From Flavobacterium phycosphaerae (GTDB lineage Bacteria > Bacteroidota > Bacteroidia > Flavobacteriales > Flavobacteriaceae), in assembly GCF_010119235.1 (NCBI RefSeq), contig NZ_JAAATZ010000001.1, positions 340,501 through 404,500 on the forward strand: a stretch of 64,000 nucleotides of DNA, in the 5' to 3' direction. Positions 50,932 through 61,859 of this stretch are shown here, piece after piece. The notes under the pieces were generated by a model. The model was not told the DNA's origin, ran no database searches, and saw nothing but the letters and a program-made list of their open reading frames with translations. Position 1 is the first letter of the stretch, and each line of letters starts with the position of its first letter. Made by a program: the position numbers and the translations under genes.

Positions 50932-51548
50932 TACTTCTGAATGATTACATAAGAGTTTTTGTGTCCTGGAATAGCTCCTTTAACAACAAGTAGATTCTTT
51001 TCAGCTACTACTTTCAAAACTCTAAGATTTTGTACTTTTACATTATCTCCTCCCATTCTTCCAGCCATACGCATTCCTTTGAATACACGTGATGGATAAG
51101 AAGATGCTCCTACAGAACCTGGCGCTCTCAAACGGTTGTGTTGTCCGTGAGTAGCTTGTCCAACACCACCAAAACCGTGACGTTTTACAACCCCTTGGAA
51201 ACCTTTCCCTTTTGATACACCTTGTACATCAACAAATTCTCCTTCGCTGAATACTTCCACAGTGATGTTATCACCTAATTTGTAATTTTCTTCAAATCCT
51301 TGGAATTCAACGACTTTTTTCTTAGCAGAAGTACCCGCTTTTTTAAAGTGACCTAAGTCAGCTTTAGTAGCGTGTTTTTCGCCTTTGTCATCGAAACCAA
51401 GTTGAAGAGCTGAATACCCGTCAACCTCATTGGTTCTGACTTGGGTAACGACACAAGGACCCGCTTCGATTACTGTACAAGGAATATTCTTCCCGTTCTC
51501 GTCGAAAATGCTTGTCATGCCGATTTTTTTTCCAATTAACCCAGACAT
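50931..51548 (-). CDS. rplC: 50S ribosomal protein L3
   Basis: Assembly-initiating protein that reaches toward the peptidyl-transferase centre. 205 residues; [20 protein letters not shown], then [16 protein letters not shown] and [21 protein letters not shown] 108-base gap with a hairpin separates it from rpsJ. Confidence 0.96.
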   Translation of the reverse strand: MSGLIGKKIGMTSIFDENGKNIPCTVIEAGPCVVTQVRTNEVDGYSALQLGFDDKGEKHATKADLGHFKKAGTSAKKKVVEFQGFEENYKLGDNITVEVFSEGEFVDVQGVSKGKGFQGVVKRHGFGGVGQATHGQHNRLRAPGSVGASSYPSRVFKGMRMAGRMGGDNVKVQNLRVLKVVAEKNLLVVKGAIPGHKNSYVIIQK

Positions 51549-51596
51549 ATTAAACTAATTATTAATTAATAAATTTTGTTATTCATTCATAAAGAA

Positions 51597-51634
51597 TTAA
51601 GTAGTAGAATAATTTTCAAAACTCCACTACTTAA
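51597..51634 (-). promoter_or_regulatory. Candidate leader hairpin before rplC
   Basis: On the minus strand TTAAGTAGT pairs with ACTACTTAA and, after one mismatch, GA with TC; loop of 14 bases. It is about 48 bases before the rplC ATG and 23 after the rpsJ stop. Confidence 0.4.
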
Positions 51635-51656
51635 AACTTAAACTTTTAAAGAGTAC

Positions 51657-51960
51657 TTACACTTTGATTTCTACTTCAACACCGCTTGGCAACTCTAATT
51701 TCATTAGAGCATCAATGGTTTTTGAAGATGAAGAGTAAATGTCTAATAATCTTTTATACGAACTTACTTCGAACTGCTCTCTCGCTTTTTTGTTCACGTG
51801 AGGAGAACGCAATACCGTAAATATTTTTTGTGTGTAGGTAACGGAATTGGACCTGTTACAACAGCACCTGTGCTTTTCACAGTTTTTACGATTTTCTCAG
51901 CTGATTTATCAACCAACATGTGATCGTAAGATTTTAATTTTATTCTAATTTTTGACTCAT
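51657..51960 (-). CDS. rpsJ: 30S ribosomal protein S10 (two frameshifts, probably assembly errors)
   Basis: S10 sits in the 30S head and is also the NusE antitermination factor. The sequence is broken in two places. After ATG AGT CAA the minus strand has five A where six are needed (plus 51949-51953); with six the reading is [20 protein letters not shown]. Further on there are six A where seven are needed (plus 51824-51829); with seven it reads [20 protein letters not shown] and runs to the stop at 51657. The restored protein is 101 residues, the family length, ending GVEVEIKV. Position between fusA (11 bases) and rplC is canonical. Essential gene, so undercalled homopolymers are the natural explanation. 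Confidence 0.9.
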
Positions 51961-51971
51961 CTTGATAAGAA

Positions 51972-54128
51972 TTAAGCGTTACCTTTTGCTTTTTTGATTA
52001 CTTCTTCAGAAATATTTGAAGGAGTTTGCTCGTAGTGAGAGAATTCCATTGTAGAAGTTGCTCTACCTGAAGACAATGTTCTTAATGTTGTTACATAACC
52101 GAACATCTCAGAAAGTGGCACATTGGCTTTAATCGTTTTGGCACCATTTCTGTCACCCATATCATTTACCTGACCTCTACGACGGTTGATATCACCAACG
52201 ATATCTCCCATGTTTTCTTCCGGAGTAATAACTTCCATTTTCATGATTGGCTCAAGGATAACAGCTCCGGCAGCTTTTGCTACTTCTTTGTATCCCATTT
52301 TAGCAGCCAACTCGAAAGAAAGTGCATCAGAATCTACCGGGTGGAAAGATCCATCCAATAAAGTTACTTTTAAACTATCTACTTGGTATCCCGCTAAAGG
52401 ACCAGTTTTCATAGCTTCTCTGAAACCTTTCTCTACAGAAGGAATATATTCTTTAGGAACGTTACCTCCTTTTACTTCGTTAACAAACTGTAACCCTACA
52501 GGTACTTTTCCGTCAACTTCATCAGCAGGCTCTAATCTAAATACGATATCACCGAATTTACCACGACCTCCAGATTGTTTTTTGTAAGTTTCTCTGTGTT
52601 GAGCAGATTTTGTGAAAGCTTCTTTGTATTCAACTTGAGGCTCACCTTGGTTAACCTCTACTTTGAACTCACGTTTCATACGATCTACAAGGATGTCTAA
52701 GTGTAACTCACCCATACCTGAAATAATCGTTTGACCTGAAGCCTCATCTGTTCTAACTGTAAACGTAGGATCTTCTTCAGCTAATTTTGCTAAAGCCATA
52801 CCCATTTTATCAACGTCAGCTTTAGTTTTTGGCTCAATAGCGATACCAATTACCGGTGCAGGGAATTTCATTGACTCAAGAATGATTGGGTGTTTTTCAT
52901 CACACATCGTATCTCCGGTCTTGATATCTTTAAATCCAACTGCTGCTCCAATATCACCTGCCTCGATATACTCGATTGGGTTTTGTTTGTTAGCGTGCAT
53001 TTGGTAGATACGAGAAATTCTTTCTTTGTTTCCTGAACGAGTGTTCAAGATGTATGAACCAGCATCTAAACGACCTGAATAAGCACGGAAGAAAGCCAAA
53101 CGACCAACATAAGGGTCAGTAGCAATTTTAAATGCCAAAGCTGCGAACGGCTCTTTTACATCAGGACGACGTAAGATTTTAGTTTGATCTTCTTCTAATA
53201 AATCAGCATCATCAGGGTGGATACCTTGGATACCTTCTTTATCTAAAGGAGATGGTAAATATTTACATACAGCATCCAACATAAATTGAACCCCTTTGTT
53301 TTTGAATGAAGAACCAGCAATCATCGGGATGATAGCCATATCCATAGTAGCAGCTCTTAATGCATTGTTGATTTCTTCCTCTGTGATAGATTCTGGATCT
53401 TCCATGTATTTATCCAATAGGTTTTCATCATAATCAGCAACAGCTTCAATAAGGATGTCTCTGTATTCTTTTACTTCAGCTACCATATCAGCAGGAATAT
53501 CAACAATATCAAAAGTTGCCCCTTGAGTTGCATCATGCCATATAATTGCTTGGTTTTTTACTAAATCAACTACCCCTTTGAAATCATTTTCTTCACCAAT
53601 TGGCAAAGTGATAGCAACTGCGTTTGATTTTAACATATCTCTTACTTGTTGACAAACTGCCAAAAAGTTAGAACCTTGTCTATCCATTTTATTAACGAAT
53701 CCCATACGCGGCACACGGTACTGGTCAGCTAGTCTCCAGTTAGTTTCTGATTGCGGCTCAACACCGTCAACAGCAGAAAATAAGAAAACCAATCCATCCA
53801 ATACACGTAACGAACGGTTTACCTCTACGGTAAAGTCAACGTGTCCAGGGGTATCGATAATATTAAAGTGGTAAGGTTGTGAAGTTGGTAATACTTTACC
53901 TTGTTCTGTTGGGAAATTCCACTCACAAGTAGTAGCTGCCGAAGTAATGGTAATACCTCTTTCTTGCTCTTGTGCCATCCAGTCCATGGTAGCTGCACCA
54001 TCGTGCACCTCACCAATTTTGTGTGATTTTCCGGTATAGAATAATATACGCTCAGTTGTTGTTGTTTTACCAGCATCAATGTGAGCAGCAATTCCGATGT
54101 TTCTTGTAAATTTTAGATCTCTAGCCAT
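51972..54128 (-). CDS. fusA: Elongation factor G
   Basis: GTPase that drives translocation on the ribosome. 718 residues with all G motifs: [15 protein letters not shown] (G1), RGITI (G2), DTPGH (G3), NKMD (G4), followed by domains II-V. Standard length. Ten bases after rpsG. A tuf gene does not follow, unlike the E. coli str operon. Confidence 0.97.
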   Translation of the reverse strand: MARDLKFTRNIGIAAHIDAGKTTTTERILFYTGKSHKIGEVHDGAATMDWMAQEQERGITITSAATTCEWNFPTEQGKVLPTSQPYHFNIIDTPGHVDFTVEVNRSLRVLDGLVFLFSAVDGVEPQSETNWRLADQYRVPRMGFVNKMDRQGSNFLAVCQQVRDMLKSNAVAITLPIGEENDFKGVVDLVKNQAIIWHDATQGATFDIVDIPADMVAEVKEYRDILIEAVADYDENLLDKYMEDPESITEEEINNALRAATMDMAIIPMIAGSSFKNKGVQFMLDAVCKYLPSPLDKEGIQGIHPDDADLLEEDQTKILRRPDVKEPFAALAFKIATDPYVGRLAFFRAYSGRLDAGSYILNTRSGNKERISRIYQMHANKQNPIEYIEAGDIGAAVGFKDIKTGDTMCDEKHPIILESMKFPAPVIGIAIEPKTKADVDKMGMALAKLAEEDPTFTVRTDEASGQTIISGMGELHLDILVDRMKREFKVEVNQGEPQVEYKEAFTKSAQHRETYKKQSGGRGKFGDIVFRLEPADEVDGKVPVGLQFVNEVKGGNVPKEYIPSVEKGFREAMKTGPLAGYQVDSLKVTLLDGSFHPVDSDALSFELAAKMGYKEVAKAAGAVILEPIMKMEVITPEENMGDIVGDINRRRGQVNDMGDRNGAKTIKANVPLSEMFGYVTTLRTLSSGRATSTMEFSHYEQTPSNISEEVIKKAKGNA

Positions 54129-54138
54129 TTCTTAAATA

Positions 54139-54615
54139 TTAAAATCTAAAGTGAGAGAATGCTTTATTTGCTTCTGCCATTTTGTGAGTATCCATTCTCT
54201 TTTTAACAGCAGCACCTTCTTCTTTAGCCGCAGCTAAGATTTCAGAAGCTAATTTACCAGCCATTGACTTTTCGTTTCTTCTTCTGGCATAAAGAATCAT
54301 CCATTTCATGGCCATAGAAATTTTTCTGTCCGGTCTGATTTGCATTGGAATTTGGAAGGTAGCTCCACCTACTCTACGACTACGTACTTCTACGTGAGGC
54401 ATAACGTTGGTTAAAGCATCTTTCCAAACTTCTAATGATGATTTTTCATCATTGTTCTTTTTTGTTTCTACGATATCCATGGCATCATAGAATACTTTGA
54501 AAGCTGTTGATTTCTTACCATCCCACATCAAGTTGTTCACGAAACGTGTCACTAACTGATCGTTAAATTTAGGATCCGGTAAAAGTGGTCTTTTCTTTGC
54601 CGCTCTTTTTCTCAT
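54139..54615 (-). CDS. rpsG: 30S ribosomal protein S7
   Basis: Assembly initiator of the 30S head and, in E. coli, a str-operon repressor. 158 residues; [19 protein letters not shown] start, [17 protein letters not shown] and the C-terminal [15 protein letters not shown]. Twenty-five bases after rpsL. Confidence 0.96.
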   Translation of the reverse strand: MRKRAAKKRPLLPDPKFNDQLVTRFVNNLMWDGKKSTAFKVFYDAMDIVETKKNNDEKSSLEVWKDALTNVMPHVEVRSRRVGGATFQIPMQIRPDRKISMAMKWMILYARRRNEKSMAGKLASEILAAAKEEGAAVKKRMDTHKMAEANKAFSHFRF

Positions 54616-54640
54616 GTCTTTTCTTTAAAAGTTCTTAAAA

Positions 54641-55024
54641 TTACTTTTTAGCTTCTTTTGGGCGTTTAGCACCATACTTAGATCTTCTTTGTGTTCTTCC
54701 TGCTACACCTGAGGTATCAAGCGCACCACGCACAATGTGGTATCTAACTCCTGGTAAATCTTTTACCCTTCCGCCTCGCACTAATACTATCGAGTGCTCT
54801 TGTAGATTGTGTCCTTCTCCCGGGATGTAAGCATTCACCTCATTTCCATTAGTCAAACGTACACGCGCTACTTTACGCATCGCTGAGTTTGGTTTTTTTG
54901 GAGTAGTAGTGTAAACACGCGTACAAACACCTCTTCTTTGAGGACAAGAATCTAAAGCAACCGATTTACTCTTCTTAGTGATCTGAGTTCTTCCTGTTCT
55001 TACTAATTGTTGAATTGTTGGCAT
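54641..55024 (-). CDS. rpsL: 30S ribosomal protein S12
   Basis: Decoding-centre protein. 127 residues; [12 protein letters not shown] start and the fidelity loops [17 protein letters not shown] and [14 protein letters not shown] with both key lysines present, so the usual streptomycin-resistance changes are absent. First gene of the ribosomal cluster. Confidence 0.97.
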
Positions 55025-55077
55025 AATTAAATACTAATTTTTCTTTATTTATTAAAATCCCGCTTTTTTAGGGGTTG

Positions 55078-55107
55078 CAAATGTAGCAATTATTTTCAAT
55101 GAAACAA
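55078..55107 (-). promoter_or_regulatory. Promoter of the ribosomal cluster (rpsL)
   Basis: Minus-strand TTG (55107-55105), 19 bases, TACATTTG (55085-55078). About 53 bases of leader precede the rpsL ATG. Confidence 0.65.
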
Positions 55108-55206
55108 ACGCTAATTAATTAATTTTCAAACAAATTGTTTTTCCATCCGATTATCAGCAATAAAAACAGATTTTTTGCGTTATTTTGAAGCAAATAATTC
55201 CAACTG

Positions 55207-56874
55207 TTGAAAAAGTTTTTCCTTTTTTTCTTCTTTATTACATCCAGCGGAACCATTTCGGCACAAGTTTTTTATTTAAAAATAGTCGGACAAAGCAACA
55301 CAGAAACCAAAACTATTGACAGTATTGGCTATAATTCAAAACATCAAAACATCAAATCAATTGTTGATGAGAATAATTCTTTTCTTGAAAAACTTTCAAA
55401 AACAGGATTTTTAGAAAATCAGCTATCTGAAAAACACAAGTCAAACGACTCCACTTTTTACTTCAAATATTCCCTTGGAGAAAGAATAAATTATGCACGC
55501 ATATATATAGGTATAAAATTTCAGGAAAACATACCAAACAATTACACTGTAAAAAACGACACTTTGACCCTGCCATATGAAGAAACAGAAAGCTTTTTAA
55601 ATTCGGTTTTAAAAAAATTAGAAAGCAATGGTTTTTCTATGGCAAAAGTAAAACTGATAAACCTGCAAAAGAAAAGCAACGTCATTACTGCAGATTTATC
55701 CATCACAAAAGAGACCCAAAGACAGTTGAACGGAATTGTAATCAGCGGCTATGACAAATTCCCTGAAGGACACAAAAAAAATATACTTCGCCTATACCGC
55801 AACAAAGTTTTCAATCAAAAAAACCTTGACAAGCTTTACAATGATTTTGACAAATACCGATTCGTTAAGCAAAGCAAGTATCCTGAAATTTTATTTACTC
55901 AGGATTCCACCAAAGTTTATGTATATATAGAAAAAGCCAAAGCCAATAGTTTTGACGGCTATATCGGCTTTACTAACGACGAAAATAAAAAATTGGTTTT
56001 CAGCGGTTACTTGGACTTGGTTTTGAACAACATTTTAAATTCCGGCGAAAAATTATCCTTGTACTGGAAAAGCGACGGGCAGGATCAGAAAACGTTCAAT
56101 CTTGGAGTTGAAATTCCTTATCTCTTCAAAAGCCCGATTGGATTGAAAACCGAACTCAATATTTTCAAACAAGACAGCACCTTTCAGAATACCCGTACCG
56201 CAATTAATTTAGGCTATTACTTCAATTACAACACCCGATTGTATTTAGGCTACCAATCAACAGAATCGAGCGACATACAAAATGTCAACACCACAACCCT
56301 AAGTGATTTTGACAACTCCTACATCACAACTTCATTAGAATTTTTAGACTTTAAAAACGATGATTTTCTCTTTCCGGAAAAGACGGTGTTAGATTTCAAA
56401 ATTGGAACAGGCAAAAGAAACACTAAATTAATTTCAGACAATCAGTTTTTTGCCAATCTGAATATAAAACACAACTTGTATTTGAATCAAAAAAACATCA
56501 TCAATATCAAATCACAAAATTTTTACCTGCAAAGCAGCAATTACATCGTTAATGAACTGCAACGTTTTGGCGGAATCAATTCGATTAGAGGCTTCAACGA
56601 AAACAGTCTGCAAGCCAACACATTCAACTCCATACTAACCGAATACCGGTATGTAATCGCCTCAACCATTTACGTTCATTCCATAATTGATTACGGCCGT
56701 CTGCAGGACAACACTTCTAACACCAAAACAAACCTTCTCGGATTGGGTTTTGGTTTTGGTTTATTATCTAAAAACGGTCTTTTTAACATCGTTTATGCCA
56801 ATGGAAGCACAAACAACCAAGCCGTGAAATTATCCAATTCGATAGCACATGTAAGTTTTAAAGCTAGTTTTTAA
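55207..56874 (+). CDS. Omp85-like outer-membrane protein with POTRA domain
   Basis: 555 residues from a TTG start (no ATG opens the signal peptide KKFFLFFFFITSSGTISAQ). After a variable region, residues about 170-245 look like one POTRA domain (LNGIVISGYDKFPEGHKKNI through VYVYIEKAKAN). The rest is a beta-barrel of alternating strands closing with an aromatic-terminated strand (HVSFKASF), and the IRGFNENSL motif matches the conserved VRGF/Y of the Omp85 superfamily. With one clear POTRA it is not BamA; it may be a TamA- or FhaC-like translocator or insertase. It lies 97 bases before susC on the same strand, and may act on or with that system. Confidence 0.8.
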   Translation: MKKFFLFFFFITSSGTISAQVFYLKIVGQSNTETKTIDSIGYNSKHQNIKSIVDENNSFLEKLSKTGFLENQLSEKHKSNDSTFYFKYSLGERINYARIYIGIKFQENIPNNYTVKNDTLTLPYEETESFLNSVLKKLESNGFSMAKVKLINLQKKSNVITADLSITKETQRQLNGIVISGYDKFPEGHKKNILRLYRNKVFNQKNLDKLYNDFDKYRFVKQSKYPEILFTQDSTKVYVYIEKAKANSFDGYIGFTNDENKKLVFSGYLDLVLNNILNSGEKLSLYWKSDGQDQKTFNLGVEIPYLFKSPIGLKTELNIFKQDSTFQNTRTAINLGYYFNYNTRLYLGYQSTESSDIQNVNTTTLSDFDNSYITTSLEFLDFKNDDFLFPEKTVLDFKIGTGKRNTKLISDNQFFANLNIKHNLYLNQKNIINIKSQNFYLQSSNYIVNELQRFGGINSIRGFNENSLQANTFNSILTEYRYVIASTIYVHSIIDYGRLQDNTSNTKTNLLGLGFGFGLLSKNGLFNIVYANGSTNNQAVKLSNSIAHVSFKASF

Positions 56875-56971
56875 GAGATTAAAAACTTTAACACTAAAAA
56901 CTTTCTCTAATATTAGGATTTTTAAGATTTTTTTAAGAATTTTGAAAGACTAATTATAACCAAATTAAATA

Positions 56972-59900
56972 ATGAAAACAAAGTTAAATGGATTCTTGAC
57001 GCTATTTATTGCGTTATTGGTGCAAATATCTTTTGCACAAGAAAGGATTGTAACTGGTGTTGTTTCTGACAACAGTGGATTACCAATTCCGGGAGTTAAT
57101 GTTCTTGTCAAAGGAACTAAACTAGGCACTCAAACTGATTTTGACGGGAAGTTTTCCATCAAAGCAAGTCCAAGTCAAACAATCATCTTCAATTTCGTCG
57201 GTATGAAAACCCAAGAAATTGTAGCTTCATCCGCAACGCTTAACGTTAAGATGAAAGATGCAGCCGTTGAATTGGAAGGAGTAGTTGTTACCGCTTTTGG
57301 TATCAAAAGAAATCCTAAAAAATTAGGATATGCTGTTTCTTCGGTTAAAAGCAGCGATGTTACTGAAGTTTCTGAACCGGATTTAACCAGAGCCCTTTCG
57401 GGTAAAGTTGCTGGGGTTAATGTTAACTTTTCAACAGGAGTTGCAGGAGCTTCAAATCAAATTACAATAAGAGGGGTCAACTCATTAGTAGGAAACACAC
57501 AACCATTAATCATTGTTGATGGTGTTGCTTACAATAGCGATCAAGTTACAAGTTCAAGTCAGATTACTGGCGGTGGTGGATACGAAAGTGCTTTGTCTAC
57601 CCTTGACCCAAATGACATAGCTAGCATCAACGTTCTTAAAAGTACGGCTGCAGCAGCATTATATGGTTCAAGAGCCATGAACGGAGTTATAGTTATAACT
57701 ACTAAATCTGGGACTTCTAAATCAGGAAAGAATGAAAAAATGAGTGTAAACGTGGGAATGGGTACATATTATGAAAATATTGCCAACTTACCGGAATACC
57801 AAAACACTTATGGAGCTGGTAGTAATTTCAATTATTCAAATGCCAATGGTTCATGGGGACCAAGATTTGATTCGTTAGCCACTATTCCTACTTGGCCAAC
57901 ATTATTAGCTGCGTTTCCTGATCAATTTGGCCCTACAGTTCCTTATGTTGCAAAACCAAATAACGTAAAAGATTTATTCAGAACCGGAACCGTTTTAGAC
58001 AGAACAGTAGGCTTAAATTACTCGGGGCAAGATGGAAATTTCAATATAACCGTATCTGATATGAAACAAGATGGTTATATCCCTTACAACTCTTATGACA
58101 GAACATCAATGTCTGCCGGCGGGAATTTCAAATTGAACGACAGATTGACTGCCGGTGCTAATATGAGTTTCTCTAAAACAAAACAGATTGGTGGTTTCTT
58201 TGGTGAGAATCAATTTGACGGTGCATCCTCTTCGTTTGCCAGAACCTTATTTTTAGCCAGAAACTGGGATTTAAATTTACCTTACACTAACCCAGTTACT
58301 GGAGCTTCGGTAACACCTAACGGCACTCAATTTGACCACCCTCTTTGGTCTTGGCAACACGACCAAACCATAACTAAAACCAACAGGGTAGTTGCCGGAT
58401 TAAATTTAAACTATAAACTTAGCGATCATATTTCAGCCTCATACAGAATTGGGGTTAACAGATACACCTTATACAGAGATGAAATTCGTGATATCGGATC
58501 CAGAGCGAACAATGGTTTAGGTGATTTGAAAAAAGATACTTTCATCAATGAAGATATAGAGTCTACTTTACTTTTCAATTTTGACTATAAATTGACTGAC
58601 AACTTAAATTTATCAGCCATTATAGGAAATAACGTTTTACAAAATAACATCTCCAGAGAAACAAATGAGGGGATTGACTTTGTATTACCAAACATCTTCA
58701 CCTTTGGTAACGTAACCAGTATCAAAAGTTTAATTGACGAACGTGCTCAAAAAAGAAATGTGGGTGCCTTTGCCGATGTAACTTTAAATTTCAAAGATTA
58801 TCTTTTCTTAAATGCTACCGGAAGAAATGACTGGAGTTCATCATTACCAAAAAAGAACAACTCTTACTTTTACCCATCGGTAAGTGCCTCGTTAATCGTA
58901 ACTGATGCGCTACAGTTGAAAAGTGACGTGTTAACTTATGCTAAATTAAGAGCTAGTTTTGCCAGAGTTGGTAGAGATGCTGATGCTGAATTTACAAGAC
59001 TTGCTTTCACTCAAGGCAATGCATACAATGGCAATCCGGTAATCAGTAACCCAACTTCTCTTGGTGATCAATCAGTAACTCCTGAGTTCTCTTCTGAATT
59101 TGAATTTGGTACTGATTTAGAATTCTTCAAGAAACGTATTGTTGTCGACTTAACATTGTACAATAAAAAAACTACTGATTTGATTACTCCAATTGTGGTT
59201 CCATCCACTAGCGGTTATCAGCAATACAATACAAATGCTGGTTCAATTGAAAACAAAGGAATTGAATTAGGCCTTACTTTAGTACCTGTTAAAACCGATA
59301 GTTTTAAATGGACTTTATACACTATGTTTTCTAAAAACAAAAATGAAGTTACTGAACTCAAAGAAGGTTTAGACAGAATACAACTAGACGCAAATCAAGT
59401 AGCTTACGCTATTCCTGGTGAGGCATTTGGAGTATTCTATGGTACTAAATTCGCTAGAGATGCTAATGGAAACTATTTAATAAACCCATCAGGTGGTGGA
59501 ATTATTCAAGATCCTGAATTAGGTATAATCGGTGATCCTAATGCTGATTTTAAAGTTAGTTTTACTAACACATTCGTTTACAAAGCTTGGTCTTTAAAAT
59601 CACAATTTGATTGGAAACAAGGTGGTGACATCAGTTCAGTAACCATTCAAAGTTTATTAGGAAGAGGGGTTACCAAAGATACCGAAGACAGAGAGCGTAC
59701 TTTCATCATACCAGGTTACTATGGTAATAACGACGGAACACCTATACTAGACGGAAGTGGTAATCAGATTCCAAACACGACACAAATAAGCATGAATGAA
59801 TTATACTTCTCTCCTGCCGGTGGTAATACTTTTGGAATTAACAGTGTGGACGAAGCCTCTATTTATGACGGAACAGTGTTCAGATTAAGAGAACTTAGTT

Positions 59901-60124
59901 TAACTTACGATGTTCCTTCTTCAGTTTTAAAGAAAACTGCTTTTGGAAAAGTTAGCTTTAGTCTTATTGGCAGCAATTTATGGTATTTTGCACCAAATGT
60001 TCCTAAATATACCAATTTCGATCCGGAAGCAACTAGCTATGGATCTTCACCACTTCAAGGTATTGAAACATCTGCAGCTCCAACAGCTAAAAGATTTGGA
60101 TTCAAAGTTAATTTAACATTTTAA
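56972..60124 (+). CDS. SusC/RagA-family TonB-dependent transporter
   Basis: 1050-residue outer-membrane importer energised by TonB. Signal peptide (ends FAQ), carboxypeptidase-regulatory-like domain (VTGVVSDNSGLPIPGVNVLV, FDGKFSI, about 25-100), TonB-box region (LEGVVVTAFGIKR), plug domain with VTGVN-like KVAGVNV, ITIRGVNSL and PLIIVDGV motifs, then the 22-strand barrel ending FKVNLTF. The substrate, usually a glycan or peptide taken up with SusD, cannot be told. Followed 11 bases on by susD. Confidence 0.95.
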   Translation: MKTKLNGFLTLFIALLVQISFAQERIVTGVVSDNSGLPIPGVNVLVKGTKLGTQTDFDGKFSIKASPSQTIIFNFVGMKTQEIVASSATLNVKMKDAAVELEGVVVTAFGIKRNPKKLGYAVSSVKSSDVTEVSEPDLTRALSGKVAGVNVNFSTGVAGASNQITIRGVNSLVGNTQPLIIVDGVAYNSDQVTSSSQITGGGGYESALSTLDPNDIASINVLKSTAAAALYGSRAMNGVIVITTKSGTSKSGKNEKMSVNVGMGTYYENIANLPEYQNTYGAGSNFNYSNANGSWGPRFDSLATIPTWPTLLAAFPDQFGPTVPYVAKPNNVKDLFRTGTVLDRTVGLNYSGQDGNFNITVSDMKQDGYIPYNSYDRTSMSAGGNFKLNDRLTAGANMSFSKTKQIGGFFGENQFDGASSSFARTLFLARNWDLNLPYTNPVTGASVTPNGTQFDHPLWSWQHDQTITKTNRVVAGLNLNYKLSDHISASYRIGVNRYTLYRDEIRDIGSRANNGLGDLKKDTFINEDIESTLLFNFDYKLTDNLNLSAIIGNNVLQNNISRETNEGIDFVLPNIFTFGNVTSIKSLIDERAQKRNVGAFADVTLNFKDYLFLNATGRNDWSSSLPKKNNSYFYPSVSASLIVTDALQLKSDVLTYAKLRASFARVGRDADAEFTRLAFTQGNAYNGNPVISNPTSLGDQSVTPEFSSEFEFGTDLEFFKKRIVVDLTLYNKKTTDLITPIVVPSTSGYQQYNTNAGSIENKGIELGLTLVPVKTDSFKWTLYTMFSKNKNEVTELKEGLDRIQLDANQVAYAIPGEAFGVFYGTKFARDANGNYLINPSGGGIIQDPELGIIGDPNADFKVSFTNTFVYKAWSLKSQFDWKQGGDISSVTIQSLLGRGVTKDTEDRERTFIIPGYYGNNDGTPILDGSGNQIPNTTQISMNELYFSPAGGNTFGINSVDEASIYDGTVFRLRELSLTYDVPSSVLKKTAFGKVSFSLIGSNLWYFAPNVPKYTNFDPEATSYGSSPLQGIETSAAPTAKRFGFKVNLTF

Positions 60125-60135
60125 CAAGTATAAAA

Positions 60136-61851
60136 ATGAAACTCATTAATAAAATAAGAAACAACAAGACCATTGTAGTTTTATCTTTATTCACAACATT
60201 TTTCGTAAGTTGTAGTGATTATTTAGATGTTGATAAAGATACCGATTACCCTACAACTGCTCCTTTGAACCTTTTATTAACCAATGCACAAGTAAGCACA
60301 GCGTTAGTGGGAGATTTCAATAACAATACCGGGCGTCTGCTTTCTACTTATACACATCAAATGACCTCAAGGGAGGAAGAAGACCAGTATGGTATTAAAG
60401 TGAACAACATCAACATGAATAATGACTGGGATGCCATTTATCTTGGCTTAACTGACCTTGAAACCATTATAAAACAAGGTACTGATACCGGCAACATGGT
60501 TTATGTAGGTGTAGCACAAATGCAAAAGGCTTATCTTATGTCCTATGCCGTTGATTTATGGGGAGATGTACCTTACAGCGAAGCCACACAATTGGCTACC
60601 TCTGGTATAATTAACCCAAAATTTGACAATCAAAAAGCCATTTATGCTGATATATTTGCGCTTATCGAAACAGCAAAAATTAACCTTGCCAGTGATTTAG
60701 GAAATGAAAAACCAGGTACTGATGATTTATACTATGGAGGTAATACTGACAAATGGATTCGATTTGCAAACACTTTCAAATTGAAGTTGTACAACCAAAC
60801 ACGTCTTACTACTGATTTTGATCAGGCTGGTTTTGATGCATTAATTGCAGAGGATAATTTCTTCACTTCTAATGCTGATGACTTCCAGTTCAATAGATAC
60901 GATGCTATTTCTCCTTCGAACGAAAGAAATCAATTATTCATTGCTGCTTATGAAGGAACTCAATTTAGTGAATACCAAAGCCCTTGGTTCTATGAAATCC
61001 TAAAAGGTGTGAATCCAAATATTCACAACGGAAATCCTGATCCAAGAATGCATTACTACTTCTACAACCAGTTAACTGCTGGTGAATTCCCTCCTGATCA
61101 AGGAAATACTGTTACCGGGGATCCTGGCGCTGATTATTGGGATGCTTCAACAGGTTTCTTCAGTATTCGTTTTGGTAGTGTTGGTCCGGACCGCGATAAA
61201 AGTGCCGAAAACTCATATACTTACCCTGGAATTTTCCCATGTGGTGGTAGATATGATGACGAACAAGGTGGCTCTGTAGCAACCTTAGATACTGATTTCA
61301 GCGGAAAAGGAATTGCTCCTCACCGTATCTTAACTTATGATGAATTCTTATACATTAAAGCAGAATTAATTCAAGTTGGAAAACTAACCGGTAATGCCGC
61401 TGCTACACTTCAAGACGCTGTGACAGCCAGTTTCGCAAAAGTAGATCAAGTAGTTGCTAATAGTGGAACTAATCAAACTGTTCCTGTTTTAACTGGAAGC
61501 CCAGAAGTGGCTACATTCATCGGCAACATAATGACTGAATTTAACGCTGCGTCAGCAGCCAAAAAATTGGAAATTATCATGACGCAAAAATGGGTTGGTA
61601 CTTTTGGAGACCCTATGGATCAATATACAGATTACAGAAGAACAGGCTATCCTGTTTTGGCTGACCCAATGGGAGCTTCACCAGAATATCAGTTAAATAA
61701 TGGTGACGGATTCCCAATTATTGACTCTCAAACAGTTCAAAACAATGCTTTCCAATTATCTTTCTATTGGCCACAGTCTGAATTAAACTCAAATGCCAAT
61801 GCGCCGGCTCAAAAAAATCCGGCTACCTATAAAATATTTTGGGATAATTAA
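60136..61851 (+). CDS. SusD/RagB-family substrate-binding lipoprotein
   Basis: 571 residues. Lipobox VSC (Cys near 27) and then YLDVDKD; the sequence fits the SusD-like_2 branch (LLLTNAQVS, DVPYSEA, WIRFANTFKLKLYNQTRL, QKWVGTFGD), with TPR-like helices forming the lid over the SusC channel. It binds the ligand at the surface. The class often works with peptides or unknown ligands rather than starch. Co-transcribed with susC and the next lipoprotein gene. Confidence 0.94.
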   Translation: MKLINKIRNNKTIVVLSLFTTFFVSCSDYLDVDKDTDYPTTAPLNLLLTNAQVSTALVGDFNNNTGRLLSTYTHQMTSREEEDQYGIKVNNINMNNDWDAIYLGLTDLETIIKQGTDTGNMVYVGVAQMQKAYLMSYAVDLWGDVPYSEATQLATSGIINPKFDNQKAIYADIFALIETAKINLASDLGNEKPGTDDLYYGGNTDKWIRFANTFKLKLYNQTRLTTDFDQAGFDALIAEDNFFTSNADDFQFNRYDAISPSNERNQLFIAAYEGTQFSEYQSPWFYEILKGVNPNIHNGNPDPRMHYYFYNQLTAGEFPPDQGNTVTGDPGADYWDASTGFFSIRFGSVGPDRDKSAENSYTYPGIFPCGGRYDDEQGGSVATLDTDFSGKGIAPHRILTYDEFLYIKAELIQVGKLTGNAAATLQDAVTASFAKVDQVVANSGTNQTVPVLTGSPEVATFIGNIMTEFNAASAAKKLEIIMTQKWVGTFGDPMDQYTDYRRTGYPVLADPMGASPEYQLNNGDGFPIIDSQTVQNNAFQLSFYWPQSELNSNANAPAQKNPATYKIFWDN

Positions 61852-61859
61852 TAAAAAAA

